DNA of 64,000 nucleotides from Antrihabitans stalactiti (GTDB taxonomy: Bacteria > Actinomycetota > Actinomycetes > Mycobacteriales > Mycobacteriaceae): contig NZ_VCQU01000001.1 of NCBI RefSeq assembly GCF_012932915.1, positions 558,001-622,000 on the forward strand, read 5' to 3'. Position 1 is the first letter of the stretch; each line of letters starts with the position of its first letter. The position numbers and the translations under genes were made by a program. Below, piece by piece: positions 40,554 to 48,916 of this stretch. Under the pieces are notes generated by a model, which saw only the letters and a program-made list of their open reading frames with translations, was not told where the DNA came from and did no database searches.

Positions 40554-42173
40554 TCACGGCTTGTCGATCACGTTGGTCAGCAACCGATTCAGTCGACGCC
40601 GCGGCCAGCCACTAGCGCCGTCACTCTTCAGTGCCGCATGTGCGGCATTCAGTCCGCACATCCCATGCACCCCGCCGCCCGGATGAGCAGACGCGCTCCC
40701 GAGATACAGACCCTCGATGGGGGTCTCGGATCGTCCGGTGCCGGGAACCGGCCGGAAAATGAGCTGCTGCTGGAGTTGAGCAGTCCCGCCATTGACAGCA
40801 CCACCGTGCAGATTCGCGTCGGCGTTCTCCAGATCGCCTGGGCGCTGCACGACGCGGCCGATCGCTCGGGCCCGGAAACCTGGCGCGTACGCCTCCAGCA
40901 CGTCGTCCACGCGGTCCGCCAAGAGATCCGCCGACGCGTTGTCGACCACTCCGCGCGGCAAATGCGTATAGGCCCATGCGCTTTCGGTGCCACTCGGCGA
41001 CCGAGTCGGATCCGCCGTCGTCATCTGGCCGAACAACATGAACGGCTTCTGGGGAATCACGGCTGTGTTGAGATCGGCCATCCAGCGCACCAGCTCGTGC
41101 GAGTCGGCACCCACGTGGATCGTGCCAGCTCCGCGCAAGTTCGCCGATCGCCACGGGATCGGTTCGTCGAGGGCATAGTTGACCTTGAGAACGGGAGTGT
41201 CCCAGGCGAAGTTCTTCAAGTCGTCCAGCAATCGCGGCGGCAGAGAGTCGCGTGGGAGTAACCCTGAATAGAGGGTCGGCGCTGATACGTCGGCGATGAT
41301 CGCGCGTCTTGCCCGAACGACTCGACCGCCCTCGGTCCGGACGCCGACCGCTCGTCCGCTGTGCACATCGATTCCGTCGACCCTTGTCGCGCAACGGATT
41401 TCCGCACCTGCGTGGCGTGCGCGTGATACCAGCGCGGCCGTGAGCCTGCCCGCTCCCCCAACCGGCACGGGGTAACCCGTGTCCTGGGCGAGCATGGTCA
41501 GCAGATACCCCATGACGCCGCTGCCGGGCGCGTCCGGCGGCACATCGGCATGCATCGCATTGCCCAACAACAGGACTCGCGCCGCCTCATCGTGAAACAG
41601 CTCTGCTGCCATCAGCGAAGCAGGCAGCATGAGGAATCGGGCGAGGCGGATGGCATCGGCCGTGCCGATCGACCGCAACAATTGGATCGGTCCGCGCACT
41701 GGCGGAAACGGCGAGAACAGGCATTTCACCAGCGGTTCCTTGATCGCCTGCCATTGCTCGCAGAGGCGCGACCACGCCGCACCGTCACGCGGATCTCGTT
41801 GTGCAAGTAGCTCTGCCGTCGCTTGCGGGTCGGCGTGTATGACGGGCGCGTCGGTGTCGTCGCTCGACAACGGATGACCGACCACTACAGGCGCGTGGCT
41901 CCAGGACAGCCCGTGATCTTCCAGTCCGAGATTGAGAAGGGCGGGCGACACCTGCGAAAGCGGATAGAACGCGCTGTAGAGGTCGGTGACGAAGCCAGGT
42001 ACGAGTTCGGCGCTTCGCACTGCACCGCCAGGCTCCGATTCTGCCTCCAGCACAACGACATCCCACCCCGCATCGGCCAGAACCGACGCTGCGACGAGTC
42101 CGTTGTGTCCTGCACCTATGACGATCGCATCGACGGTTTCGGTGACGGTCGTACCGACGTCAGGAGTCCCCAT
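40554..42173 (-). CDS. phytoene-desaturase-like FAD oxidoreductase
   Basis: 539 residues. The dinucleotide motif AIVIGAGHNGLVAASVLADAGWDVVVLEAE-type opening at residues 15-45 and the C-terminal LYLGSASAHPGGGVHGMCGLNAAHAAL place it among NAD(P)/FAD-dependent oxidoreductases of the phytoene desaturase/carotenoid isomerase type. The substrate is unknown; no other carotenoid gene is present. Last of three genes with an F420-dependent oxidoreductase and an SRPBCC protein; its start overlaps the SRPBCC stop by 14 bp. Control by the SigF-like promoter at 43630 is likely. Confidence 0.88.
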   Translation of the reverse strand: MGTPDVGTTVTETVDAIVIGAGHNGLVAASVLADAGWDVVVLEAESEPGGAVRSAELVPGFVTDLYSAFYPLSQVSPALLNLGLEDHGLSWSHAPVVVGHPLSSDDTDAPVIHADPQATAELLAQRDPRDGAAWSRLCEQWQAIKEPLVKCLFSPFPPVRGPIQLLRSIGTADAIRLARFLMLPASLMAAELFHDEAARVLLLGNAMHADVPPDAPGSGVMGYLLTMLAQDTGYPVPVGGAGRLTAALVSRARHAGAEIRCATRVDGIDVHSGRAVGVRTEGGRVVRARRAIIADVSAPTLYSGLLPRDSLPPRLLDDLKNFAWDTPVLKVNYALDEPIPWRSANLRGAGTIHVGADSHELVRWMADLNTAVIPQKPFMLFGQMTTADPTRSPSGTESAWAYTHLPRGVVDNASADLLADRVDDVLEAYAPGFRARAIGRVVQRPGDLENADANLHGGAVNGGTAQLQQQLIFRPVPGTGRSETPIEGLYLGSASAHPGGGVHGMCGLNAAHAALKSDGASGWPRRRLNRLLTNVIDKP

Positions 42174-42606
42174 CGCTTTCCCGTCCCTCGGCGATCAAGG
42201 CGAGCCGCAGCAGACATTCATGGTTACGACGCCACAGCGCCGCGGACTGCACGGGCTGTGGGATCCAGCTGAACGGCTTCGACACGGCCGATTCCGACAT
42301 CTCGATACGAGTGCCTTTTGGAATTTCGTGCAGTCGCATCGTAATTCGCGCGGCCGCGACGGGCCACACCTTCGCAAGAAGGATCAGTTCCTTTTCCGGA
42401 GTCGCCGCTTCGACGACGGTATTGTCGTCGATCATCGCCGGCCACGGACCGACCGAGTGGCTGATTTTCGAACCAGGTAGTGGCCACGTGTTATCTACGC
42501 CGCGAATTCGGCTTGCTCCGACGACCCAACCGGCATAGTCCCACCCCTGGGCCAACACGGACCAGACTTGACTGGGAGTAGCCGTCGTTGTTCGAGTGAC
42601 AGGCAT
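42160..42606 (-). CDS. SRPBCC-family lipid/ligand-binding protein
   Basis: 148 residues from the ATG at 42606. It has the polyketide cyclase/START-like pattern: TRTTTATPSQVWSVLAQGWDYAGWVVGASRIRG at the N-terminus, a central beta-rich part, and a long C-terminal helix (VQSAALWRRNHECLLRLALIAEG). The fold makes a hydrophobic pocket, so it may carry or modify a lipophilic substrate for the flanking oxidoreductases. It sits 11 bp after the F420 gene and overlaps the FAD gene. Confidence 0.82.
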   Translation of the reverse strand: MPVTRTTTATPSQVWSVLAQGWDYAGWVVGASRIRGVDNTWPLPGSKISHSVGPWPAMIDDNTVVEAATPEKELILLAKVWPVAAARITMRLHEIPKGTRIEMSESAVSKPFSWIPQPVQSAALWRRNHECLLRLALIAEGRESDGDS

Positions 42607-42617
42607 AGCGACCGCCT

Positions 42618-43607
42618 TCACCGCGCCGCTGCGCGGAGCTTCTCGAGCAGCGGGCCTGCGGCTTCGTTCAAGAACGCGTCCTGCGTCTCGTCACCGATCT
42701 GCACCAGGGCAACGTCGGTGAACCCCGATTCCCAATAGGCACTGACAGATTCGACGATGGCATCGAGATCTGGACCACACGGGATGCTGTCGGCAACATC
42801 TTCCGGTCGAACGAAAGTCGTTGCGCCAGCGAAGCCAGCTGTCGTCGGAAGATCAGCATTGACCTGCCAGCCTCCGCCGAACCATCGGAATTGGTCGTGG
42901 GCACGGGCAATTGCCTTCTCGCGGTCCGTATCCCAACAAATCGGTATTTGACCGATCACTCGCGAACCCGTCGACAAGCCCGTCGCCGGACGTCTGGCGT
43001 GGCTCCATGCATCGACCAGTTCCTTCTCGGGCGCAACGGCAATCATGTGATCGGCGAGTGGGGCGAAGCGTTCGATCGACTTGTCGCCGGATACTGCAAC
43101 TGCAAGCGGGACAGGCACTTTCGGAAGGTCCCACAGTCGTGCCGAGTCGACGCGGAAATGTTCGCCTCGCCAGTCGACTAGCCCGCCGTTGTGTAGTTCA
43201 CGGATGATCTGGATCGCCTCGCCCAGCATCTCCTGCCGAGTTTCGACACCCGGCCACCCGGCACCCACAACGTGTTCGTTGAGGTTTTCCCCGCTGCCGA
43301 GACCGAGGGTGAAGCGTCCGTCGCTGAGTATCTGCATCGTCGCAGCCTTCTGCGCGACGACGGCGGGGTGATAACGCATCGTCGGGCACGTCACGTACGT
43401 CATCAATTCCATCCGCGACGTTGCGTGTGCGACGGCACCGAGGACCGACCACGCATACGGTGCGTGGCCTTGCGACATCAACCACGGCGAGTAGTGGTCG
43501 CTGCTCACAGCGAAGTCGAACCCGGCCGCCTCTGCACCGACTGCGTACGCGACAAGTTCCTTGGGTCCACTTTGCTCTGTCATCAGCGTGTATCCGAATC
43601 GGGTCAT
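42618..43607 (-). CDS. F420-dependent LLM-class oxidoreductase (TIGR03557-like)
   Basis: 329 residues from the ATG at 43607, behind AGGAGG. It has the luciferase-like barrel with features of the F420-dependent glucose-6-phosphate dehydrogenase-like group: GYTLMTEQSGPKELV, FAVSSDHYSPW, YVTCPTMRYHPAVVAQKAAT, LGLGSGENLNEHVVGAGWP. It uses reduced or oxidised F420; substrate unknown. First gene of the three-gene stress operon, with a consensus SigF promoter 23 bp upstream. Confidence 0.9.
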   Translation of the reverse strand: MTRFGYTLMTEQSGPKELVAYAVGAEAAGFDFAVSSDHYSPWLMSQGHAPYAWSVLGAVAHATSRMELMTYVTCPTMRYHPAVVAQKAATMQILSDGRFTLGLGSGENLNEHVVGAGWPGVETRQEMLGEAIQIIRELHNGGLVDWRGEHFRVDSARLWDLPKVPVPLAVAVSGDKSIERFAPLADHMIAVAPEKELVDAWSHARRPATGLSTGSRVIGQIPICWDTDREKAIARAHDQFRWFGGGWQVNADLPTTAGFAGATTFVRPEDVADSIPCGPDLDAIVESVSAYWESGFTDVALVQIGDETQDAFLNEAAGPLLEKLRAAAR

Positions 43608-43629
43608 TACTAGCCTCCTATTGACGCGG

Positions 43630-43654
43630 ATACCCGAGCACCTGTGCTGCAAAC
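43630..43654 (-). promoter_or_regulatory. SigF/SigB promoter of the F420/SRPBCC/FAD operon
   Basis: Minus-strand GTTT (43654-43651), 15-base spacer, GGGTAT (43635-43630): a perfect match to the consensus. It is 23 bp before the ATG at 43607, leaving room for a short leader with the AGGAGG site. Confidence 0.75.
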
Positions 43655-43743
43655 ACTCCGTAGTCCGGACAGACAATCGATGCACAAACGATGCATTCAT
43701 GCTTTACTTGGCGCAACGGCCGACGAGAAAGTGGTGCACCGCG

Positions 43744-44163
43744 ATGCAGGAAGCGCCAGACAGTGGCGAACGAGACCGCAACCTCTCGGAGCCGTTCAAG
43801 GTGAGCGTGAGTCGCTCCGACGGTCTGGCCGTCGTAGCGGTCTCCGGAATGGTGGACATACAGACGGCGCCACTGCTCACCGAAAAGATCATCGAAACCC
43901 TCGCCGAGCCACCGGCCGTACTGGTCATGGACTTGTCGAAGGTCGATTTCCTCGGCTCAGCCGGGATGACGATCTTGGTTGCCGCCCACAAGCAATGCAT
44001 TCCGCCTGCGCGGTTCGGGGTCGTCGCCACCGGACGGTATACAGCACGTCCGCTGCATCTGGTCGGTCTCGATGCTCTCTTCTCCGTATACCCCAGCCTG
44101 AGCGACGCACTGATCGATTTGAACGACGGCACAGACAACTTCGCCGGGCACGTAGCCAGCTGA
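43744..44163 (+). CDS. STAS-domain anti-sigma factor antagonist
   Basis: About 139 residues from the ATG at 43744; an earlier in-frame ATG at 43699 is also possible and neither has a strong ribosome site. The STAS core spans about 22-125, with VVAVSGMVDIQTAPLL and the switch segment MDLSKVDFLGSAGMTIL, whose Ser in GSAG is the expected phosphorylation site. It is divergent from the SigF-type F420 operon, so it may take part in controlling that sigma factor. Confidence 0.85.
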   Translation: MQEAPDSGERDRNLSEPFKVSVSRSDGLAVVAVSGMVDIQTAPLLTEKIIETLAEPPAVLVMDLSKVDFLGSAGMTILVAAHKQCIPPARFGVVATGRYTARPLHLVGLDALFSVYPSLSDALIDLNDGTDNFAGHVAS

Positions 44164-44174
44164 TCCACGTGCGC

Positions 44175-44200
44175 GGTTAGCGACACCCTGACGAGGGTAG
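44175..44200 (+). promoter_or_regulatory. SigF-like promoter of a small acidic gene
   Basis: GGTT (44175-44178), 16 bases, GGGTAG (44195-44200): one mismatch in each element. The ATG at 44210 is ten bases downstream, so the mRNA would be close to leaderless. Confidence 0.35.
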
Positions 44201-44209
44201 TCAGAGGTC

Positions 44210-44371
44210 ATGACGTCGAAAAAGATCGAAACCACGCCCACCGAAGCTGGTCGCGACAATGCGCGAGACGACGTCGAAAGCGATCCAGGCGAAGGCGCAG
44301 CCGAGCAGAGCGACTGGTCCGACGAGGGCGGCGCGATGCCGGAGGGCCCGGCGACTACCGACCGCGCCTGA
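44210..44371 (+). CDS. small acidic protein
   Basis: 53 residues: MTSKKIETTPTEAGRDNARD, then an acidic part ending SDWSDEGGAMPEGPATTDRA. Probably disordered. The DWSDEGGA-x-PEGPAT ending looks like a conserved actinobacterial motif, though I cannot name the family. It stops 9 bp before the convergent flavoprotein gene. A SigF-like promoter is directly upstream. Confidence 0.5.
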   Translation: MTSKKIETTPTEAGRDNARDDVESDPGEGAAEQSDWSDEGGAMPEGPATTDRA

Positions 44372-44380
44372 ACGGCAGCA

Positions 44381-45529
44381 TCAGCCGGCGCCGAACCACG
44401 CGTCGAGCCGCTCTCGCTCGAATCGTTGCTTCTCGGCCAGAAACTCCTCCGACGGTGCGGTGAGTTCCACGTCAGGAGCCGGTTCGGCCAGGAAGTTCCC
44501 GCGCACCAGCATCGCCTGCCCGCCGCCGATCTCGAGGAAGCAATAGCCTGCGCCGTCGAACGTCGCGGTTGGTTCTCCGCCGCCCAACCGGGCGGCGATC
44601 CGCTCGGCGACGACCTCACCCTGAGCGGCTGCCAACACCCCCGCTTTCGGCAACGGCTGCCCGTTGGCCATCGGGATACCGGTGACATCGCCGACCGCAT
44701 ACACGTCGGGAAAGGCGGTCTCCAACGTCCTGGCGTCGGCACGGACCCACCCACTAGGACCGGTCAGCCCCGCGTCCGCCACCACCTCGGGTACGCGGTG
44801 CGGTGGCACGGCCAACAGCAGGTCGAACGGAATATCGGCGCCACCGTCGACGACGACCGTGCCGGACTCGACCCGCACAGCCTTCGTCGCGGGTCGAAAA
44901 TCGATACCTGCGCCCGCAAGTCGGTCCTCGATGCCGCCGCAACCGACTTGCCCCAACACTGGCACCGACATGGGCTGCGGGGTGAATGCGGTGAATTGCA
45001 GTGTTGCGCCGCGCTTTCGAGCCGCCTCATTGGCCAGCAGGGCAAGCTCGTACGGTGCAGGTGCGCAGCGGTACGGGGCCCCGAATATCCCGATCGCCAC
45101 TGAACCACTTGTCAGCTCACTCAATGCTGTAGCCGCCCTTGGTACCTCGTCCGGGTCGTAGATATCGATGCCGTGTTCACGCAGGCCCGGCACGGCATCG
45201 GGGACCGTTCGCGCGCCGAGAGCGACCAGCAAGGCATCCCCCGCGATCCGACGACCATCGACGTCGACCGCGCGACTCTGCGGATCGATCGCCGTGATTT
45301 CGCCCTGTACGACGTCGATTCCCGCACGGGTCAGTGCCTCGAGCGACCGACGCCCGTCGGCCATCGGCTCCGCCCCGACCACCTCGCCGGTCTTGCGGAA
45401 GCCCATCATGAAGTAGTCGCGGCGGTCGACCAGCACGATTTCGTCGTCCGGCGGCAGCAATGCGCGGAGCCTGGTCGCGGCCGCCACGCCGCCGAAACCG
45501 CCACCGAGAATCACGACACGATGAGCCAT
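44381..45529 (-). CDS. sulfide:quinone reductase-like/NDH-2-like flavoprotein
   Basis: About 382 residues from the ATG at 45529 (other in-frame starts at 45538 and 45541; none has a ribosome site). It opens with the FAD motif RVVILGGGFGGVAAATRLRALLP. The APYRCAPAPYELALL segment is typical of sulfide:quinone reductase-like proteins, where the Cys is a redox residue. A second FAD motif VYAVGDVTGIPM lies near 290. It oxidises a sulfur compound or NADH and reduces quinone. It is divergent from the siroheme reductase, which supports a sulfur connection. Confidence 0.82.
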   Translation of the reverse strand: MAHRVVILGGGFGGVAAATRLRALLPPDDEIVLVDRRDYFMMGFRKTGEVVGAEPMADGRRSLEALTRAGIDVVQGEITAIDPQSRAVDVDGRRIAGDALLVALGARTVPDAVPGLREHGIDIYDPDEVPRAATALSELTSGSVAIGIFGAPYRCAPAPYELALLANEAARKRGATLQFTAFTPQPMSVPVLGQVGCGGIEDRLAGAGIDFRPATKAVRVESGTVVVDGGADIPFDLLLAVPPHRVPEVVADAGLTGPSGWVRADARTLETAFPDVYAVGDVTGIPMANGQPLPKAGVLAAAQGEVVAERIAARLGGGEPTATFDGAGYCFLEIGGGQAMLVRGNFLAEPAPDVELTAPSEEFLAEKQRFERERLDAWFGAG

Positions 45530-45689
45530 AGGGGTCATCAAACAACAGAATTCAGCGGTGCGCGAGCACGAACGCCCATGTAGCCAGGAACCGAATTCCC
45601 GTAGCCGTTAAGGTTGACCTTCGGGATCGGTGCGCAGCCCACTCGCGCCAGCCCTCCGACATTGTCGATACCAGCGAGAGTCCTACTTG

Positions 45690-47948
45690 ATGACAACCTG
45701 GAGCAGCCTCCTCGACGGCCAGATGCGGCCCGAGTGGTCCGAACAGATCGACCGTTTCGAAGCGCAGATCGGCCTCCGCCTGCAAGGCAAGCTGGACGAG
45801 AAAGTCTTCGCTGAGACTCGCTTGCGTCGCGGTGCATACGGCCAGCGCTACGACAACGGCGAACGCGCCGACGGTTACGCGACGCGCCAACTGCCGTTCG
45901 CGGACAAGCCCACCAAGGGTCCCGACACCGCATGGGACGCGCCTGGCATGCAGCGCATCAAGTTGCCGTTCGGTGGCCTCACGCCCGAGCAACTCGAGGT
46001 GATCGCCGACTGCGCCGAGGAATACTCCGACGAGATCCTGCACGTCACCACGCGACAGGACTTCCAGCTCCATTACGTCCACATCGAAGACACCCCGGAC
46101 CTGATGCGTCGCCTCGCCGCCGTCGGCGTGACGACGCAGGAGGCGTGCGGCAACTCGATCCGCAACATCACCGCGTGCCCGCTCGCCGGCGTCTGCCACA
46201 CCGAGACCTTCGATGTCGCCCCGTACGCCCAGGCGATGATGGAGTTCCTGCTCGGGCACCCCGACGTCCAGGATTTCGGCCGCAAGTTCAAGCCCGCATT
46301 CTCAGGCTGCGAACACGAGGCCTGCGGACTCGTGCAGATGCATGACGGCGGCTTCATCGCCCGCATCGAGAACGGCAAGCGGGGCTTCAAGGTCGTCGTC
46401 GGCGGCGGCCTCGGCACCGTCCCATACCAGGCGCAGGTGCTGTCCGAGTTCACCCCGGTCGAGGATCTGCTCGTCGAGATGCAGGCCATCGCCCGCGTCT
46501 TCGCGCGGCTCGGCGAACGCAAGAACCGGAACCGCGCGCGCATCAAGTTCCTCGTCGCCAAGCTCGGCATCGAGGAATTCCGCCGTTTGGTCGCCGAAGA
46601 GCGCAAGACCATCCCAGCCGACCCACGGCACCGCGGGCTGGTGGACAACCTGCCCGTGACGCAAGGCGAAGCGGTCCGGCCGGCAGCGTCGCTCAACGGC
46701 GCAGCCCGCCCCGCCGGGTTCGACACCTGGAACGTCACCAACGTGCGGTCACAGCGTCAACCCGGCTACCGGGTGGTGACGCTGCATCTCCCGCTCGGTG
46801 ACCTCACAAGTGCGCAGGCCCGAGGTCTCGCAGACATCGCTCGTAAGTACTCGGGCGACCGGATGCGCACGACGGTCGACCAGAACATCGTGCTCCGGTT
46901 CATTTCCGACGCCGATCTCGTCGCCGTCTACACCGAACTCCAGGCAATCGGCCTCGCGGCCGCAGGTGCCAACACCATCGCTGACATCACCGCGTGCCCC
47001 GGTACCGACACCTGCAAGCTCGGCATCGCATCCAGCCGCGGCCTCGCGGGTGTGCTGCGTGAACAGCTCGCGCCGCGCGCCGAACAGCAGGACGACGCCG
47101 TCAAGAGCATGTCGATCAAGATCTCCGGCTGCTTCAACAGCTGCGGCCAGCACCACCTTGCCGACATCGGTTTCTACGGCAACTCCCGCGGTATGGACGG
47201 CCGCCGGGTGCCGCACTTCCAGGTGATTCTCGGCGGCCAGCGCACCGAGAACGCCGCGAAGTACGGCATGGCGGTCGGCGCCGTTCCGTCGAAGAACGCA
47301 CCGAAGGTCGTCGACGCCCTGACCGACGCTTACCTCGCCGGGCGCGAAGACGGCGAATCGTTCCAGGACTGGTCGCTGCGATTGGGCAAGCGTGGCCTGA
47401 AGGCGCTCGTCGAACCGCTGATGGACATCCCGACGTTCAAGGATGACCAGGACTTCTACATCGACTTCGGCGATGCACGGCTGTTCACCATGGGTGACCA
47501 CGGCGTCGGCGAATGTGCAGGTGAGGTCGTCTCACTGTTCGGCATCGAGGTCATGAAGGCCGAGTCCGCGGTGTTCGACGCGCAGCTCGCCCTCGACGAA
47601 GACCACAACCCGGCCAAGGCAGAAAGCCGCGCCTACGCAGCGATGATCGCCGCCGCCCGCGCACTGGTCCGCACCGAGTTCATCGACGTCACCGAGGACC
47701 CCCAGCAGGTCGTTGCCGAGTGGAAAGCCCGGTTCTTCGACACCCAGAAGTTCTTCGATCGCTTCGCGGGCGGCAAGTTCGGCCAGTACCTGCTCGACTT
47801 CCACGCCGACCCCACTCCATCCGAGGATCCGACCATCGCCGCGCAACGTGTCGAAGAGGCCCAGTTGTTCATCGAGGCAGCCCATGCCTGTGACGCCAAG
47901 CTCGAAGCCGAGAAGACGGCAATCAAGGTGACGGCAGGTCGCAAGTGA
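45690..47948 (+). CDS. siroheme nitrite/sulfite reductase with C-terminal extension
   Basis: 752 residues from the ATG at 45690. Two ferredoxin-like/siroheme half repeats (about 60-330 and 350-640) contain RQDFQLHYV. The cluster-siroheme ligands are C-x5-C (CPGTDTC) and C-x3-C (CFNSC). The last 120 residues form a helical HEPN-like extension (NPAKAESRAYAAMIAAARALVRTEF), as in some reductases annotated HEPN-nitrite/sulfite reductase. It performs six-electron reduction of nitrite or sulfite. GTG of the rhodanese gene overlaps its stop. The choice between nitrite and sulfite is open; sulfur-related neighbours favour sulfite. Confidence 0.9.
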   Translation: MTTWSSLLDGQMRPEWSEQIDRFEAQIGLRLQGKLDEKVFAETRLRRGAYGQRYDNGERADGYATRQLPFADKPTKGPDTAWDAPGMQRIKLPFGGLTPEQLEVIADCAEEYSDEILHVTTRQDFQLHYVHIEDTPDLMRRLAAVGVTTQEACGNSIRNITACPLAGVCHTETFDVAPYAQAMMEFLLGHPDVQDFGRKFKPAFSGCEHEACGLVQMHDGGFIARIENGKRGFKVVVGGGLGTVPYQAQVLSEFTPVEDLLVEMQAIARVFARLGERKNRNRARIKFLVAKLGIEEFRRLVAEERKTIPADPRHRGLVDNLPVTQGEAVRPAASLNGAARPAGFDTWNVTNVRSQRQPGYRVVTLHLPLGDLTSAQARGLADIARKYSGDRMRTTVDQNIVLRFISDADLVAVYTELQAIGLAAAGANTIADITACPGTDTCKLGIASSRGLAGVLREQLAPRAEQQDDAVKSMSIKISGCFNSCGQHHLADIGFYGNSRGMDGRRVPHFQVILGGQRTENAAKYGMAVGAVPSKNAPKVVDALTDAYLAGREDGESFQDWSLRLGKRGLKALVEPLMDIPTFKDDQDFYIDFGDARLFTMGDHGVGECAGEVVSLFGIEVMKAESAVFDAQLALDEDHNPAKAESRAYAAMIAAARALVRTEFIDVTEDPQQVVAEWKARFFDTQKFFDRFAGGKFGQYLLDFHADPTPSEDPTIAAQRVEEAQLFIEAAHACDAKLEAEKTAIKVTAGRK

Positions 47949-48823
47949 AGCCGCTACGTCTGACCGTGTCCGTCCCGGCCTCGCTCGGTGCTCCTTTGGA
48001 GAACGCGACCGGCGTTTTCCACCGGTTCATTCAGCGGGGGCTCGTCGAAGGCTTCATTCTGGACGTCGCCGATTACCGGCACGTCCCGAACGGGCCTGGC
48101 CTGATGCTGATCGGCCAGGACCTCGACTACGGAATCACGCCGTCGAACTTCTACGTCACGATCAAACGCCGCGGGGCCGACGACGCCGCGACCCAGTTCC
48201 GCGACGGGGTGCGGATCCTGCTCGGCGCCGTCGAGCAGATCAACGAGGACGGGGCACTCCCGACCGAGTTCGACCTGTCGTCGGTCACAGTCACGGTCGC
48301 GGACCGCAAACTCGGTACTCCGGAGGAAATCCAGTCCGCGTTGCTGACCGAGCTCGAACCGGTCGCGGTCGATGTGTTCGGCGAAGGCACCGCGCTGACC
48401 GCAGTGGACTCCACCGACCCACGCGAACTACCGCGAATTGCCTTGGCGGCGGCCAACACTGACGGCATTCTCGCCAAACTCGGTGGCAACCAAGCGGCGA
48501 GGCAAAGCCCGTGGGACATCAGCGCACGAGAGTTGGAGCGCCTGCGCAACACCGGCGCCGAATTCGCCTTGATCGACGTGCGTGAACCCGGCGAATACGA
48601 GACGGTGAACATCGGCGGGACGTTGATTCCGCTCGACGAACTCGACACTCGAATCAGCGAACTCGACCCGACGAGCCACGTCGTGGCGCATTGCCGCGCA
48701 GGTTACCGCGGCGCGCAAGCGGTCGAGAAACTGCGTGATGCTGGATTCTCGAACGCCTGGAACGTCAACGGCGGGCTCATGGCCTGGATCGACTACGTCG
48801 ACCCGAGTCTGCCGAGGTACTGA
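47945..48823 (+). CDS. rhodanese-domain fusion protein coupled to the siroheme reductase
   Basis: 292 residues from a GTG that overlaps the reductase stop (GTGA). Residues 1-185 are a region of unknown fold that starts LRLTVSVPASLGAPLENATGVFHRFIQRG. Residues 190-290 are a rhodanese domain with the active Cys in AHCRAGYRGAQA (loop C-R-A-G-Y-R). The coupling implies joint function: the rhodanese may deliver or remove sulfane sulfur for the reductase. A palindromic element follows the gene. Confidence 0.85.
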   Translation: MKPLRLTVSVPASLGAPLENATGVFHRFIQRGLVEGFILDVADYRHVPNGPGLMLIGQDLDYGITPSNFYVTIKRRGADDAATQFRDGVRILLGAVEQINEDGALPTEFDLSSVTVTVADRKLGTPEEIQSALLTELEPVAVDVFGEGTALTAVDSTDPRELPRIALAAANTDGILAKLGGNQAARQSPWDISARELERLRNTGAEFALIDVREPGEYETVNIGGTLIPLDELDTRISELDPTSHVVAHCRAGYRGAQAVEKLRDAGFSNAWNVNGGLMAWIDYVDPSLPRY

Positions 48824-48842
48824 GTAGCGCCGAGGTTGCGTT

Positions 48843-48898
48843 GAGCGCATAGAAATGGTGGCAAATCAGGCCCGTACAACCACCAAAACTATGCGCTC
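48843..48898. repeat. 56-bp palindromic element between convergent genes
   Basis: Outer arms GAGCGCATAG (48843-48852) and CTATGCGCTC (48889-48898), inner TGGTGG/CCACCA (48856-48861, 48880-48885), and AAA bulges on both sides. The loop core GGCAAATCAGGCC matches GGCAATATCGGCC of the element at 26992-27051. Same position between two convergent genes. Confidence 0.65.
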
Positions 48899-48916
48899 GG
48901 CGGCGCGGATCTGGGC

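Noticed and set aside
40554-42173. carotenoid biosynthesis
   Set aside because: No phytoene synthase or cyclase is present; the family is broad and the context is a stress operon.
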